Below are positions 1 to 7,750 of a DNA stretch of 64,000 nucleotides, one piece after another (the first letter of the stretch is position 1; the number at the start of each line of letters is the position of its first letter). Below the pieces are notes generated by a model. It worked only from the letters and a program-made list of their open reading frames with translations, had not been told where the DNA came from and ran no database searches. Where the stretch lies: assembly GCF_004803465.1 (NCBI RefSeq), contig NZ_SRSF01000004.1:310001-374000 (forward strand), given 5' to 3'. This DNA comes from Neolewinella litorea (GTDB lineage: Bacteria > Bacteroidota > Bacteroidia > Chitinophagales > Saprospiraceae). The position numbers were made by a program, and so were the translations under genes.

Positions 1-497
1 ATTTCGACGCCGTTGCCCATACGGCTGGGTTTGTACATCAGGATCTTCTCCTCCACGAGCTGGCCGTAGTCCTTGTCGGGGGTAACCATGTACACCGTGT
101 AGCCCGCGCGGGCGGCCTGCTTGGACAGGGTGCCGATGACGTCGTCGGCCTCATAATTCGGCACGATGATGATCGGGATCTTGAAGGCCTGCAGGATCTG
201 ATGGATATAGGGGAAGGCGATTCCGATGTCCTCGGGTTGCTCCTCGCGGTTGGCCTTATAGTCGGCCGCCAGTTCATTGCGGAAGGTCGGGCCCTCGGGG
301 TCGAATACGACGGCCAGGTGAGTGGGCTGCTGGTTCTTCATCAGATCCCACAGCGTCCGCGTAAAGCCGTGCATGGCCGAGGTGTTTACCCCCTTGGAGT
401 TGATGAGCGGGCGGTTGATGAAGGCGAAATGCGCGCGGTATACGAGGGCGTGTCCGTCGAGCAAAAAGAGGCGCTTGTCGGTGTCGGGATTGGGCAT
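1..497 (-). CDS. polA: DNA polymerase I, N-terminal 5'-3' exonuclease part (partial)
   Basis: This is the first 165 codons of DNA polymerase I; the gene runs off the left edge, so only the flap/5'-3' exonuclease domain is visible. The reading begins MPNPDTDKRLFLLDGHALVY, which carries the first metal-binding Asp in LLDGHALVYR. It continues with YEADDVIGTL and TPDKDYGQLV, the acidic clusters typical of PolA exonuclease domains. In the cell the enzyme removes RNA primers and fills gaps in replication and repair. The ATG at 497 is chosen because all family motifs follow it and a TACCTTCG promoter-like box sits four bases upstream. No gene overlaps it on the opposite strand; other open frames here are shadows. 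Family assignment is firm. The polymerase domains cannot be seen. Confidence 0.93.
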   Translation of the reverse strand, partial: MPNPDTDKRLFLLDGHALVYRAHFAFINRPLINSKGVNTSAMHGFTRTLWDLMKNQQPTHLAVVFDPEGPTFRNELAADYKANREEQPEDIGIAFPYIHQILQAFKIPIIIVPNYEADDVIGTLSKQAARAGYTVYMVTPDKDYGQLVEEKILMYKPSRMGNGVE

Positions 498-501
498 GGG
501 G

Positions 502-509
502 CGAAGGTA
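502..509 (-). promoter_or_regulatory. TAnnTTTG-type -7 box of polA (TACCTTCG)
   Basis: On the minus strand the box TACCTTCG is followed by CCCC and then the polA ATG. It matches the Bacteroidota -7 consensus TAnnTTTG with one change. The same 15 bases, TACCTTCGCCCCATG, recur at tatC. The distance implies transcription starting at or very near the ATG. No clear -33 TTTG was seen. Confidence 0.55.
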
Positions 510-928
510 AGGAAGTCTTGCGGTGGACGCCTGCCCGGTAAACCAGCTGATTTCCTCCAGCGAGGGTGGCGGAAACCTGGGAAAAGTCCGGAAAGGCGGG
601 AACCGTCCACGAGGCTTGCCGTAGCCATCCCGCCTACAACAATTTGAATATCCTGGATCGCCGGTAAGCCGCCTGCATCCCGTCCTGCTTATTCTGCAGT
701 GATCTACGATAACCGGGGCAAGCGGCACGGAGACATCATGTGCCAGCGCACTATCCCGGATACCGGGCACAGCACCAGCGGGGAGCGTCCGGAGGTGGCA
801 CTGCCCATGATCTAGCAATTTCTTAACGCCCACAATTGAGTGTGAACGGAGTGTATACCAGAACGTCACCGCGGTGCCCGGGCCGCTTGCTTCGGTTATG
901 TTTGTGCTTAGCAGTACCCCCCCCATGG

Positions 929-963
929 AAAAGGCCCTTCACCAAAGTGATGAAGGGCCTTTT
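929..963 (-). terminator. Rho-independent terminator hairpin, possibly bidirectional
   Basis: A 13-base arm (929-941) pairs perfectly with 951-963 around a nine-base loop. It is A-rich on the left and T-rich on the right, so it could work in both directions. It lies about 80 bases beyond the stop of the cold-shock gene, which it most likely terminates. Confidence 0.75.
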
Positions 964-1043
964 TATGTCTAAGGGGGGGCCGGGGGCTTATTGTTTGAGT
1001 AGCCAAGACGATGTTGGTTACTAAGCCCTTGGTCACCAGCCCA

Positions 1044-1478
1044 CTAGGCCCGCAATTTTACCTTCTCGGCAACGGGGCCTTTGGGGCCGCGGCCGGCTTC
1101 AAAAACGACTTGGTCGCCGTCGCGGATCGGGCCCTGGAGATTATCCACGTGCACGAAATAGCTCTCGTCGCCCTCGTCGCCGATGATGAAGCCGTACCCC
1201 TTTTCGTGATTCAGGAATTTAACGAATCCAGCCTTTTCAAAACTGGATTCAGCTGATTTTTCGGACGGGGGGACGCTGACTTCTATTTCTTCAAGGCTCA
1301 CCTGTTTGCGCAGGCTCGGATCGGGAGCGTGTGGGGTCAGGTTGCCATCCACGCCAACGTACATGAATTCGGGTGGCTTGCGTGCGCTCAGTTTCTTTTG
1401 CTCCCGCTTTTCACTTTTCTCACGCTTCTTTTTCTGTTTCTTTTTCTCTCGCTGTTTTTTGTTGAAAGTATCTGCCAT
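1044..1478 (-). CDS. Cold-shock domain protein with Lys-rich N-terminal tail
   Basis: A 144-residue protein. The C-terminal half (about residues 80-144) is a cold-shock domain: it has the RNP1-like motif KGYGFI and the RNP2-like YFVHV, which bind single-stranded RNA or DNA through aromatic side chains. The first 35 residues are almost entirely Lys, Arg, Glu and Gln (for example KKQREKKKQKKKREK), probably a disordered RNA-binding extension. Classical Csp proteins are about 70 residues, so this is twice as long. It likely acts as a cytoplasmic RNA chaperone. It stands alone, with a terminator hairpin downstream at 929-963. The start is the ATG at 1478. Domain call is firm; the exact role is inferred. 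Confidence 0.88.
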   Translation of the reverse strand: MADTFNKKQREKKKQKKKREKSEKREQKKLSARKPPEFMYVGVDGNLTPHAPDPSLRKQVSLEEIEVSVPPSEKSAESSFEKAGFVKFLNHEKGYGFIIGDEGDESYFVHVDNLQGPIRDGDQVVFEAGRGPKGPVAEKVKLRA

Positions 1479-1816
1479 AGACTTCTTTAGGGGGGGAAAC
1501 GCAACGCCGGGGTACTAAAAGGAATAACAATGGATGCGCGTATCACTAGTCCAGTCAGGATACGCCAAAATCACTCCGCTGCTAATTCGTGGGTAGCGGG
1601 AGCGTTTGGTCGTGTCCCAGTAGGGGCAACCGGTCAGTGCAGGGGAAGTTGTGGAAAGAACGCTTTATTCACACGACGATCCTCCCCACCGGCGTCCATC
1701 AGAGGGAGAATGGTCGGTAGGCAACGGCGGTTAGCGAGGGGGTGCTGGCCTCCAAGCAGAAAGCCCCGGCCGCGGATACGGCCAGGGCTTTACTACCTAA
1801 TGAGTGAATGTGTAGA
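1479..1816. other. Intergenic region upstream of cold-shock gene
   Basis: About 340 bases with no credible gene. The only structure I see is the terminator of the left-hand protease gene at 1760-1791. The rest should contain the cold-shock promoter, but no clear TAnnTTTG box stands out. Confidence 0.5.
1760..1791 (-). terminator. Terminator hairpin after zinc protease gene
   Basis: Arms 1760-1772 and 1779-1791 pair with one C/A mismatch around a six-base loop, with A and T runs at the outer ends. It lies 26 bases past the stop of the protease gene ending at 1817. Confidence 0.7.
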
Positions 1817-2737
1817 CTATTTGTTGGGCCAGTTGCCCCAGATGCTGCAGTGGCCGGCGTTGTCGGTGCCGTCTACTTCGGTTTGCAGACCGGAGTACGC
1901 AGCGTTCATTATCGCCCGGGGGCTGAACTGCACCTTGCCGGTGCTTTCCTTGCGGAAGGCCTTGCCGAAGTGCCCCTGGCTGAGTCCGTGACCCGCCTCG
2001 TGCAGGGCAACGGTTTCGATGTCGATGCTGGTGGCCCAGTTGAAGCGGTCGTTGTAGTAGATCTCGCGCCAGGCTACGTCGGGCTTCCGGTCGTTATTGA
2101 TGTCGACGAGGTCGCCCTGGGCATCCACCGCCACGAGGGTGAAAGTCACACCCAGTACCGAGCGGCCGGAATTGCCGAACAGCTGCTGGAAGAAGGAAGC
2201 GGGCATCCAGCCGTTGTGTACTACGTCAGCTACGTATTCGTAGCTTCCGCCGTAGCCCAGCAGGTTGGATACGAACCCGGTGGGGCGCCCGTCGGATGCG
2301 ATCCGGAACATGCCCAGGTCGCTGCAGGTAGCTTCGTCCCAGGTATCCATGGCACGACCGATGGCGGCGCTGCTCAGTTCGGAGGGAACGTCCTGGCTCG
2401 GACGGGCTTCGTCGATGTAGTAGGAAATGGCATCGGTGCCGTCGCCCGAAAGTCCGGGAGCGAAGTCGTAATCCAGTTGCTTGTTGCCGCGGTTGTTGAA
2501 GAAAACGGTGTTGCCCATCTCGTCGGAATCGCCCGCCGTGATGTACTCTGCCTTAACCACTTCGTAGCGGATGCCATCTGCGCTTTTGCCCAGTTTGCCT
2601 CCGGGGGTAGGGAGGTCGGCATAAATCGCCTCGGGGGTGGCCATTGCGATGGTATCCACGATGGGCTCCTGCTCACAGGCTAGGGTAAGGAAAGCCAGCG
2701 ATAGCAGGCTTCCGGTACGGATGAAAAAATTAGTCAT
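1817..2737 (-). CDS. Metzincin-like zinc metalloprotease lipoprotein
   Basis: A 306-residue protein that begins with a lipoprotein signal: a hydrophobic stretch ending in the lipobox LTLAC, with Cys about residue 21. The zinc site HEAGHGLSQGH starts at residue 246 and gives three His ligands and the catalytic Glu247. It is followed by SPRAIMNAAYSG, which places a Met about 25 residues on, as in the Met-turn of metzincins. The usual Gly of HExxHxxGxxH is replaced by Ser. The protein probably cleaves peptides or proteins at the outer membrane or cell surface. A close paralog lies immediately upstream at 3097-4041 and carries a premature stop. Each gene has its own terminator, so they are probably separate transcripts. 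The metalloprotease call rests on motifs; the substrate is unknown. Confidence 0.8.
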   Translation of the reverse strand: MTNFFIRTGSLLSLAFLTLACEQEPIVDTIAMATPEAIYADLPTPGGKLGKSADGIRYEVVKAEYITAGDSDEMGNTVFFNNRGNKQLDYDFAPGLSGDGTDAISYYIDEARPSQDVPSELSSAAIGRAMDTWDEATCSDLGMFRIASDGRPTGFVSNLLGYGGSYEYVADVVHNGWMPASFFQQLFGNSGRSVLGVTFTLVAVDAQGDLVDINNDRKPDVAWREIYYNDRFNWATSIDIETVALHEAGHGLSQGHFGKAFRKESTGKVQFSPRAIMNAAYSGLQTEVDGTDNAGHCSIWGNWPNK

Positions 2738-3096
2738 GAGTTAGGTGAATAAATGAAGAGAGATTAGAGAGCGGCCTGTTCTATCGGGCGCACAAGCACC
2801 CAATAAGTCGACCGGTAGGAAAAGGGTTAATGCAAAATGACAGCGAATTTTCCCTGCCCGGCAATGACCGGGGGCGGAAAAGGTCCATTGATTGCAAGAG
2901 CAACAAATGGGCTGTCAGATGGAAACGGTTCCCGGTAGTGATTATTTGAAGGATGATAAATTTTTAAATCAGTGGCGGGGTGGCTGGTCGCCTCGGCTCT
3001 CTCACACCTAATGCCGGCAAGCGGGACAACTAAGACAAGGAAAGGCCTCACCCCCGGAGGGATGAGGCCTTTCGCTCAGGTAGCCTTTACTACGCT
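2738..3096. other. Intergenic region between the two protease paralogs
   Basis: About 360 bases without a credible gene. It holds the terminator of the upstream paralog (3041-3072) and, by position, the promoter of the intact protease. No repeat was recognised. Confidence 0.5.
3041..3072 (-). terminator. Terminator hairpin after broken protease paralog
   Basis: Ten-base arms AAAGGCCTCA (3041-3050) and TGAGGCCTTT (3063-3072) are perfectly complementary around a 12-base loop. The hairpin lies 25 bases past the stop at 3097. Confidence 0.75.
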
Positions 3097-4041
3097 TTAG
3101 TTTTTGGGCCAGTTGCCCCAGATGCTGCAGTGGCCGGCATTGTCGGTCCCGTCCACGGTGGTCTGGACGCCCGAGTAGGTGGCGTTCATGACAGCCCGGG
3201 GGGAGAAGTGAAGCTTGCCGTTACTCGTGGTGCGGAAAGCCTTGCCGAAATGGGCCTGGCTCAGGCCGTGACCTACTTCGTGCAGACTGACCGTCTCGAT
3301 GTCAAAGCCGGGGCTGGCCCCGGCGCTCCAGGTGAAGTTGTCGTTGTAGTAGATTTCCCGCCACGCGACGTCACCCTTGTTGTCGTTGTTGGTATCGACG
3401 GGGTTGCCATTTCCGTCTACGTAAATGATGGTGAAGGTCACGCCGAGTATGGACCGGCTTCCGTTGGGCCGCAGACGATCGAAAAAGATACCTGGTAACC
3501 AGCCGCCGTGTACGACGTCGGCCACGTAGGAGAAGCTGCCTCCAAAGCCGAGAAGCGCGGAGTAGAATCCGGTCGGGCGACCGTCCGAAGGGATGCGGGT
3601 TATGCCCAGTTCGGAGCAGGACGCGGCTTCCCAGGTGTCCATTGAAGCTACGATGGCGCTGGTGCTCTCCTCCACGGAGACATTACCGGAGGGGCGGGTT
3701 TCGTCAACGTAGTAAGTCACGGCATCGGTTCCATCCAGTTGGAGGGAGCCGGGTACGAAGTCGAACGACAGTTGTTTGTTGCCGCGGTTGTTGAAGAAGA
3801 TCACATTCCCCATCTCGTCGGAATCGCCGGAAGTAATGTACTCGGCCATGGCTACGGCGTAGGTATGGCCGTCGGCACTTTTGCCGAGGTTGGCGGCACC
3901 ACTTTTGCCCGTGGGTAAGTCAAGGAAGAGGGGGGCGGGGGTGGTTAGTTAAACCTGCTCAACTATTGGTTCCTGCTCACAGGAAACCATAAAGAAGGTA
4001 GCAGACAGCAGGGCTGCGGCTGGTAAAAACGAAAAGCGCAT
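3097..4041 (-). pseudogene. Metzincin-like lipoprotein protease interrupted by one in-frame TAA
   Basis: This is a paralog of the protease at 1817-2737. The frame starts at ATG 4041 with MRFSFLPAAALLSATFFMVS and a lipobox ending in Cys, then EQEPIVEQV. It then meets a single TAA (3949-3951), and the same frame continues without any shift to the normal end. After the stop the sequence again matches the paralog (LGKSADG, EYITSGDSDEMGN), with the zinc site HEVGHGLSQAHFG and SPRAVMNATYSG. Only one codon is wrong. Either the gene is a very young pseudogene, or readthrough, or restart at ATG 3849 without the signal peptide, makes some protein. The conserved downstream motifs argue that decay is recent. 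A sequencing error at this base is also possible. Confidence 0.8.
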
Positions 4042-4306
4042 AAGGGGTAGTTGTTGGGATTAACAGTAATCTCGCATACGCGAGATGCTCCGGCAGGCTA
4101 GCCACGCAAACTGAGGTAGCCAGGAAGTGCCTCAATATATAATATTAATCCATAGATGTTTTAATCGGAAAAGGTGGCGTGACGGCACCGCGACGAAGGG
4201 TGGGAAAGTACCTACCGGTTTACTCAGGTGACCAGTAGGGTTTTTACGTGGATTAATGGACGAAACTGTGCCATTGCCGTTACACGGGCCAGTCAGCGTG
4301 TACCAA

Positions 4307-5707
4307 CTACTGGTAACCTACCGCTACGGCCAGCAAAAGTCCGGCCCACGCCCAAATCAGGATGAGTCCCGTGAGTGGGAGGATAAAGCGTAGCCAACGG
4401 TCGAACGGCACCCGACAAACGCCGAGCATGGCCACCAGACCGCCGAGTGAGGGATTGAACAGGTTGGTCACCCCGTCGCCAATCTGGAAAGCCAGGATGG
4501 AAATCTGCGGACTCAGATCCAGCGCCCGCCCGAGCGGAATCATTACCGGCAAGGTGGCCAGGGCCTGCCCGCTACCGCTGGGAATGAGCAGGTTGATGCC
4601 ACTCTGGCCGATCGACATCCCGACGGCGGAGGCGTAGGTGGGCAGTCCATCTAGTGCCTGCGCCAGACCGTAACTCATGGTGTCCTGGATCTGACCCTGT
4701 TCAAGGATCACCTTGACCGTGGCCGCCATTCCTATGATGAAGGTGGCGGGTGCCATTTCCGCGACGGCACGCATGGCCGCATCGGTCAGTTCCTTGGCAC
4801 TCAGGCCGCTGGTCAGGGCACACACTACCATGACGATCAGGAAGACGGCGGAGATCTCATTAATCCCGAACCCCCACTGAAAGACCCCGAAAAGCACGAC
4901 GCCCAGTCCGGCCAGGAAGACCGACAACAACCACCAGTTGCGACCGCTGATGCGGTAATCAGCCAGTGGCTGGGAAAGTGCCAACCCCGTGGTGTCGAGG
5001 CCCCGGCCGATGCCGCTTTCCGGATTGGCCTGCAGGCGACGGTAATAGCGTACGTTATAAAAGGCCGTCAGGGCGAGGGCGCCAAAGCACAGGATCGAGC
5101 GCAACCACCAACCGCTGAAGAGTGGCAGGCCGGCGATCTCGTGGCCGATACCCACGGTGTAGGGGTTGATGGGGGAGAGCCCGAAGGCTACCGTCATTCC
5201 TCCCAGGCTCACGCCCGCCGCCAGGATAAGGTCGCCGCCAAGGGCCAGCACCACCACCACGGCAATGGGTACGGTTGCGATGTTGTTCTCGTATCCGACC
5301 AGCACGCCGAGCATTCCGTATACGAAGGTGAGCAGCACCAGCAGGAGTTCCGAGCGCTGCCGACCCATGCGGTACACCAGGCGGCCCACGGCATTCTCGA
5401 TGGTACGCGAGCGCTCCAGTACGGAGAACATCAGGGCACTGGCCAGGCAGATGAATATGACGGGCGTGGCCAGCCGGTAGCCCTCTGGGAAGGCACGGAA
5501 CATGGCAAACGGGCCGACCGGCGTGGAGGGCACCTCGGCGTAGCTGTCCGGCACCACCCGCAGACTGCCGTTGATCTCCGTGCGGGCGTACAGGCCGGCT
5601 GGCAGCACGTACGTCAGCACCGTCACGACAACGATGATGGCAAACAACATGATGAGGGGTGGGGGGATGTTCGAGTACCAGCGGCGCATTGGGCCCAATG
5701 TACGCAT
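4307..5707 (-). CDS. YfcC-family (DcuC-like) membrane carrier
   Basis: A 466-residue polytopic membrane protein with about 11-13 hydrophobic segments. The N-terminal PPPLIMLFAIIVVVTVLTYV, the internal EGYRLATPVIFICLASALMF and the signature GLSPINPYTVGIGHEIAGLP match the YfcC/C4-dicarboxylate anaerobic carrier group (PF03606-like). Members move small organic acids or amino acids across the inner membrane; the substrate cannot be read from sequence. The start at 5707 follows a possible ribosome site (AGGGA) that lies against a 41-bp palindrome at 5714-5754. A second Met seven codons in (5689) is an alternative start. The ABC exporter gene ends about 200 bases upstream on the same strand. Confidence 0.8.
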   Translation of the reverse strand: MRTLGPMRRWYSNIPPPLIMLFAIIVVVTVLTYVLPAGLYARTEINGSLRVVPDSYAEVPSTPVGPFAMFRAFPEGYRLATPVIFICLASALMFSVLERSRTIENAVGRLVYRMGRQRSELLLVLLTFVYGMLGVLVGYENNIATVPIAVVVVLALGGDLILAAGVSLGGMTVAFGLSPINPYTVGIGHEIAGLPLFSGWWLRSILCFGALALTAFYNVRYYRRLQANPESGIGRGLDTTGLALSQPLADYRISGRNWWLLSVFLAGLGVVLFGVFQWGFGINEISAVFLIVMVVCALTSGLSAKELTDAAMRAVAEMAPATFIIGMAATVKVILEQGQIQDTMSYGLAQALDGLPTYASAVGMSIGQSGINLLIPSGSGQALATLPVMIPLGRALDLSPQISILAFQIGDGVTNLFNPSLGGLVAMLGVCRVPFDRWLRFILPLTGLILIWAWAGLLLAVAVGYQ

Positions 5708-5713
5708 TGTCCC

Positions 5714-5754
5714 TTGTCAGACGTCGGATGTCTTAGACATCCGACGTCTGACAA
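5714..5754. repeat. 41-bp palindromic repeat of the ACGTC-dyad family
   Basis: A perfect inverted repeat centred on 5734 with arms containing ACGTCGGATGT and ACATCCGACGT. It lies six bases upstream of the YfcC-like start. It pairs with the hairpin at 5843-5891, with 88 bases between them. It belongs to the same family as copies at 53824, 54010 and the array at 24346-24675. Confidence 0.85.
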
Positions 5755-5842
5755 AAAGGCAGTCGTAAAAAACCTAGCAAACTCAGGCATGACCACATTT
5801 TCGTCTTAGCCGAGATAGTGTAGGGGGCACAGAAAAGCACCG

Positions 5843-5891
5843 TGGCAGACGTCGGACGTGTGACATTCTGTCACACGTCCGACGTCTGCCA
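5843..5891 (-). repeat. 49-bp hairpin repeat of the ACGTC-dyad family
   Basis: Perfect 23-base arms (5843-5865 and 5869-5891) flank a TTC loop; each arm contains one 11-base dyad. It begins 15 bases past the stop of the ABC transporter at 5906, a terminator-like position, but lacks a long U tract. Confidence 0.85.
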
Positions 5892-5905
5892 GGATGGCCG
5901 CAAAA

Positions 5906-7699
5906 TCAAACCTGTACCTGATTCTGCCAAAGCCGCCTGAAGGCCTCACTGTCGCGCAGGAGGGTGTTGAGCCTGCCCTCACTCACGATGCGGCCCTCCT
6001 CGAGGTAGTAGATGTAATCGAATTCCCGCAGCAGGTGCAGGCGGTGGAGCGTGGAGACGATGGTTCGGTCCGGATAAGCGGCGAAGATGCGCTGATAGAC
6101 GAGCACTTCCGACTCGGGATCCAGGCTGCTGGTGGGCTCGTCGAGCAGGAGCAGGGTAGAGCTCTCGGCGGCCAGCAGACCCCGGGCGATGCTCAGCCGC
6201 TGCCGCTGGCCGCCACTTAAATTGGTGCCGCCCTCCGATAGCCAGGTGTCGAGCCCGTTGTCGGCAGTGGCGATCACGTCCTCCAGGGCGGCCAGATGAA
6301 TGGCCTGCTCCAGGGTGGCGGGCTTGCGCTGGATGCCCATGGTGAGGTTCTGCAGGATCGTTTCCTCGAAAATTTCCGGGCTCTGGGGGATCAGGGTAGT
6401 CTGCTCATATAGCTGGGCGGGTGAGCCGGCGGGGTGTCCGTCGAAGGTCACTTGCAGGGAGTCGGGCGGATAAAGTCCGCGCAGGTTGTAGAGCAGGGTG
6501 GTCTTGCCGCTGCCGCTGGGCCCGATGAATGCGATGCGCTGACCGCGGCCCAGGCGAAGGCTGACGTCGCTGAGGCCGCGGGCCTCCTCGGTGTCGGTAG
6601 CGTAGGTAAAATTGAGGTGGTCGATCTGGATTTCCCGCCAGTCGCGGTTTACGGGGGTACCGGGCCGCAGGGCCGGCCGCGCGCGCCGTTCGTAGGCGGA
6701 GGTGATAGGGTCGATCGCGGCCAGGTCGGCCCGCAGCCGGATAACGGTGTTGTACTGACCGGTAAGGGCGTTGAACATGTTGGCGAACTGATTGACGTAG
6801 CCGATGAGGGTAACCAGGCCACCCACCAGGAAGACCTCTCCGGGCACGTAGTTCTGGTACACGTAGCCGATCACGATGATCACGTACATCAGTCCGATGA
6901 GGACGCCGGTGGCGAACCACTTCTGCTCGTTGAGCTGGGTGTTGCGGAGGAAGGGGGGCCAGACGGCCTTGATGCGGCGGTCGATCTGCTTCGAAGTCTG
7001 CCGGCCAAGTCGCAGGGTGGTGACGGTGATGATGTTGCCGAGGTTGTCGGTGAGGCCAGCCAGCAGGTCATTCTCCCGTTCGTTGGTTTCCTGGGTCACG
7101 GCGATGATGGGGCGGTCGAATGCCAGCACGGTCAGCACGATCAGTATGCCCACGGCACCCGCGACCCCGCCAAAAAGGGCACTGAACCAGATGATGGCGA
7201 CGATCGAAAAGAGCATGCGCACCAGCGTCTGGAAGTAGACGAAGCCGTTGTCGAAAAAATTCTTGAGCGCCTCGTAGGCCTTGCGCGTACGGTTGATGGT
7301 ATCGCCGCTGTGATGGCGCCGGTGCCAGTCGAGGGGCAGCCGCACCACCCGGTCGTAGGTCTCCATAAGCAGGCGCCGGCTAATCTCGTAAGCCATGCGC
7401 CGCTCCATTAAACGGGCCGGCCACTGAAACGCCCAGCCGCCTAGGATGAGGGCCATGTAAGCGCCCCCGTAAATCCATGCCGCCGTGATGAGGTCGCCGC
7501 GCTCTTCCTGCAGGTAGTTGATGAAGTAACCGAAGATGATGGGCTGCAGCGAGGCGAGCAGGTTCACGAAGGTGAACATGACATAGATGAGCAGGTAGCG
7601 CCCCCGCAGGCCCCGGGCGTAGGCCCAGGAGGTGCGCAGCAGCTGCTCGTAGGGGTTGGTGGAGAAGAATTCCCGCCACTGTCGGATGGTCCCTTTCAA
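5906..7699 (-). CDS. ABC transporter with fused membrane and ATPase domains
   Basis: A 597-residue half-transporter of the exporter type. Residues 1-320 hold about six membrane segments. The nucleotide-binding domain follows with Walker A GPSGSGKTT (393-401), signature LSGGQ (494-498), Walker B TLLLLDEPTSSLD (about 515-527) and the H-loop in STLHRLHLL. It works as a homodimer or heterodimer in the inner membrane to export lipids, peptides or drugs; the substrate is not evident. The start is TTG at 7699, 51 bases from the divergent S10 peptidase start. No ATG lies suitably upstream, so the start is slightly uncertain. A hairpin repeat follows its stop. Confidence 0.9.
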   Translation of the reverse strand: MKGTIRQWREFFSTNPYEQLLRTSWAYARGLRGRYLLIYVMFTFVNLLASLQPIIFGYFINYLQEERGDLITAAWIYGGAYMALILGGWAFQWPARLMERRMAYEISRRLLMETYDRVVRLPLDWHRRHHSGDTINRTRKAYEALKNFFDNGFVYFQTLVRMLFSIVAIIWFSALFGGVAGAVGILIVLTVLAFDRPIIAVTQETNERENDLLAGLTDNLGNIITVTTLRLGRQTSKQIDRRIKAVWPPFLRNTQLNEQKWFATGVLIGLMYVIIVIGYVYQNYVPGEVFLVGGLVTLIGYVNQFANMFNALTGQYNTVIRLRADLAAIDPITSAYERRARPALRPGTPVNRDWREIQIDHLNFTYATDTEEARGLSDVSLRLGRGQRIAFIGPSGSGKTTLLYNLRGLYPPDSLQVTFDGHPAGSPAQLYEQTTLIPQSPEIFEETILQNLTMGIQRKPATLEQAIHLAALEDVIATADNGLDTWLSEGGTNLSGGQRQRLSIARGLLAAESSTLLLLDEPTSSLDPESEVLVYQRIFAAYPDRTIVSTLHRLHLLREFDYIYYLEEGRIVSEGRLNTLLRDSEAFRRLWQNQVQV

Positions 7700-7750
7700 A
7701 TTTTGATACTTTTAGGCGATACGACGCCGCCCGGCTATAACCACTACTAT

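Larger units (their letters stand above)
498..1043. other. Intergenic region between polA and cold-shock gene
   Basis: This stretch of about 545 bases holds the polA promoter box (502-509) and the terminator hairpin of the cold-shock gene (929-963). Short open frames exist in it but none has a recognisable product or codon pattern, and I see no RNA gene. Confidence 0.6.

Noticed and set aside
2827-3051. A 74-codon minus-strand frame between the proteases
   Set aside because: No motif, no box before its start, and it runs into the terminator hairpin at 3041-3072.
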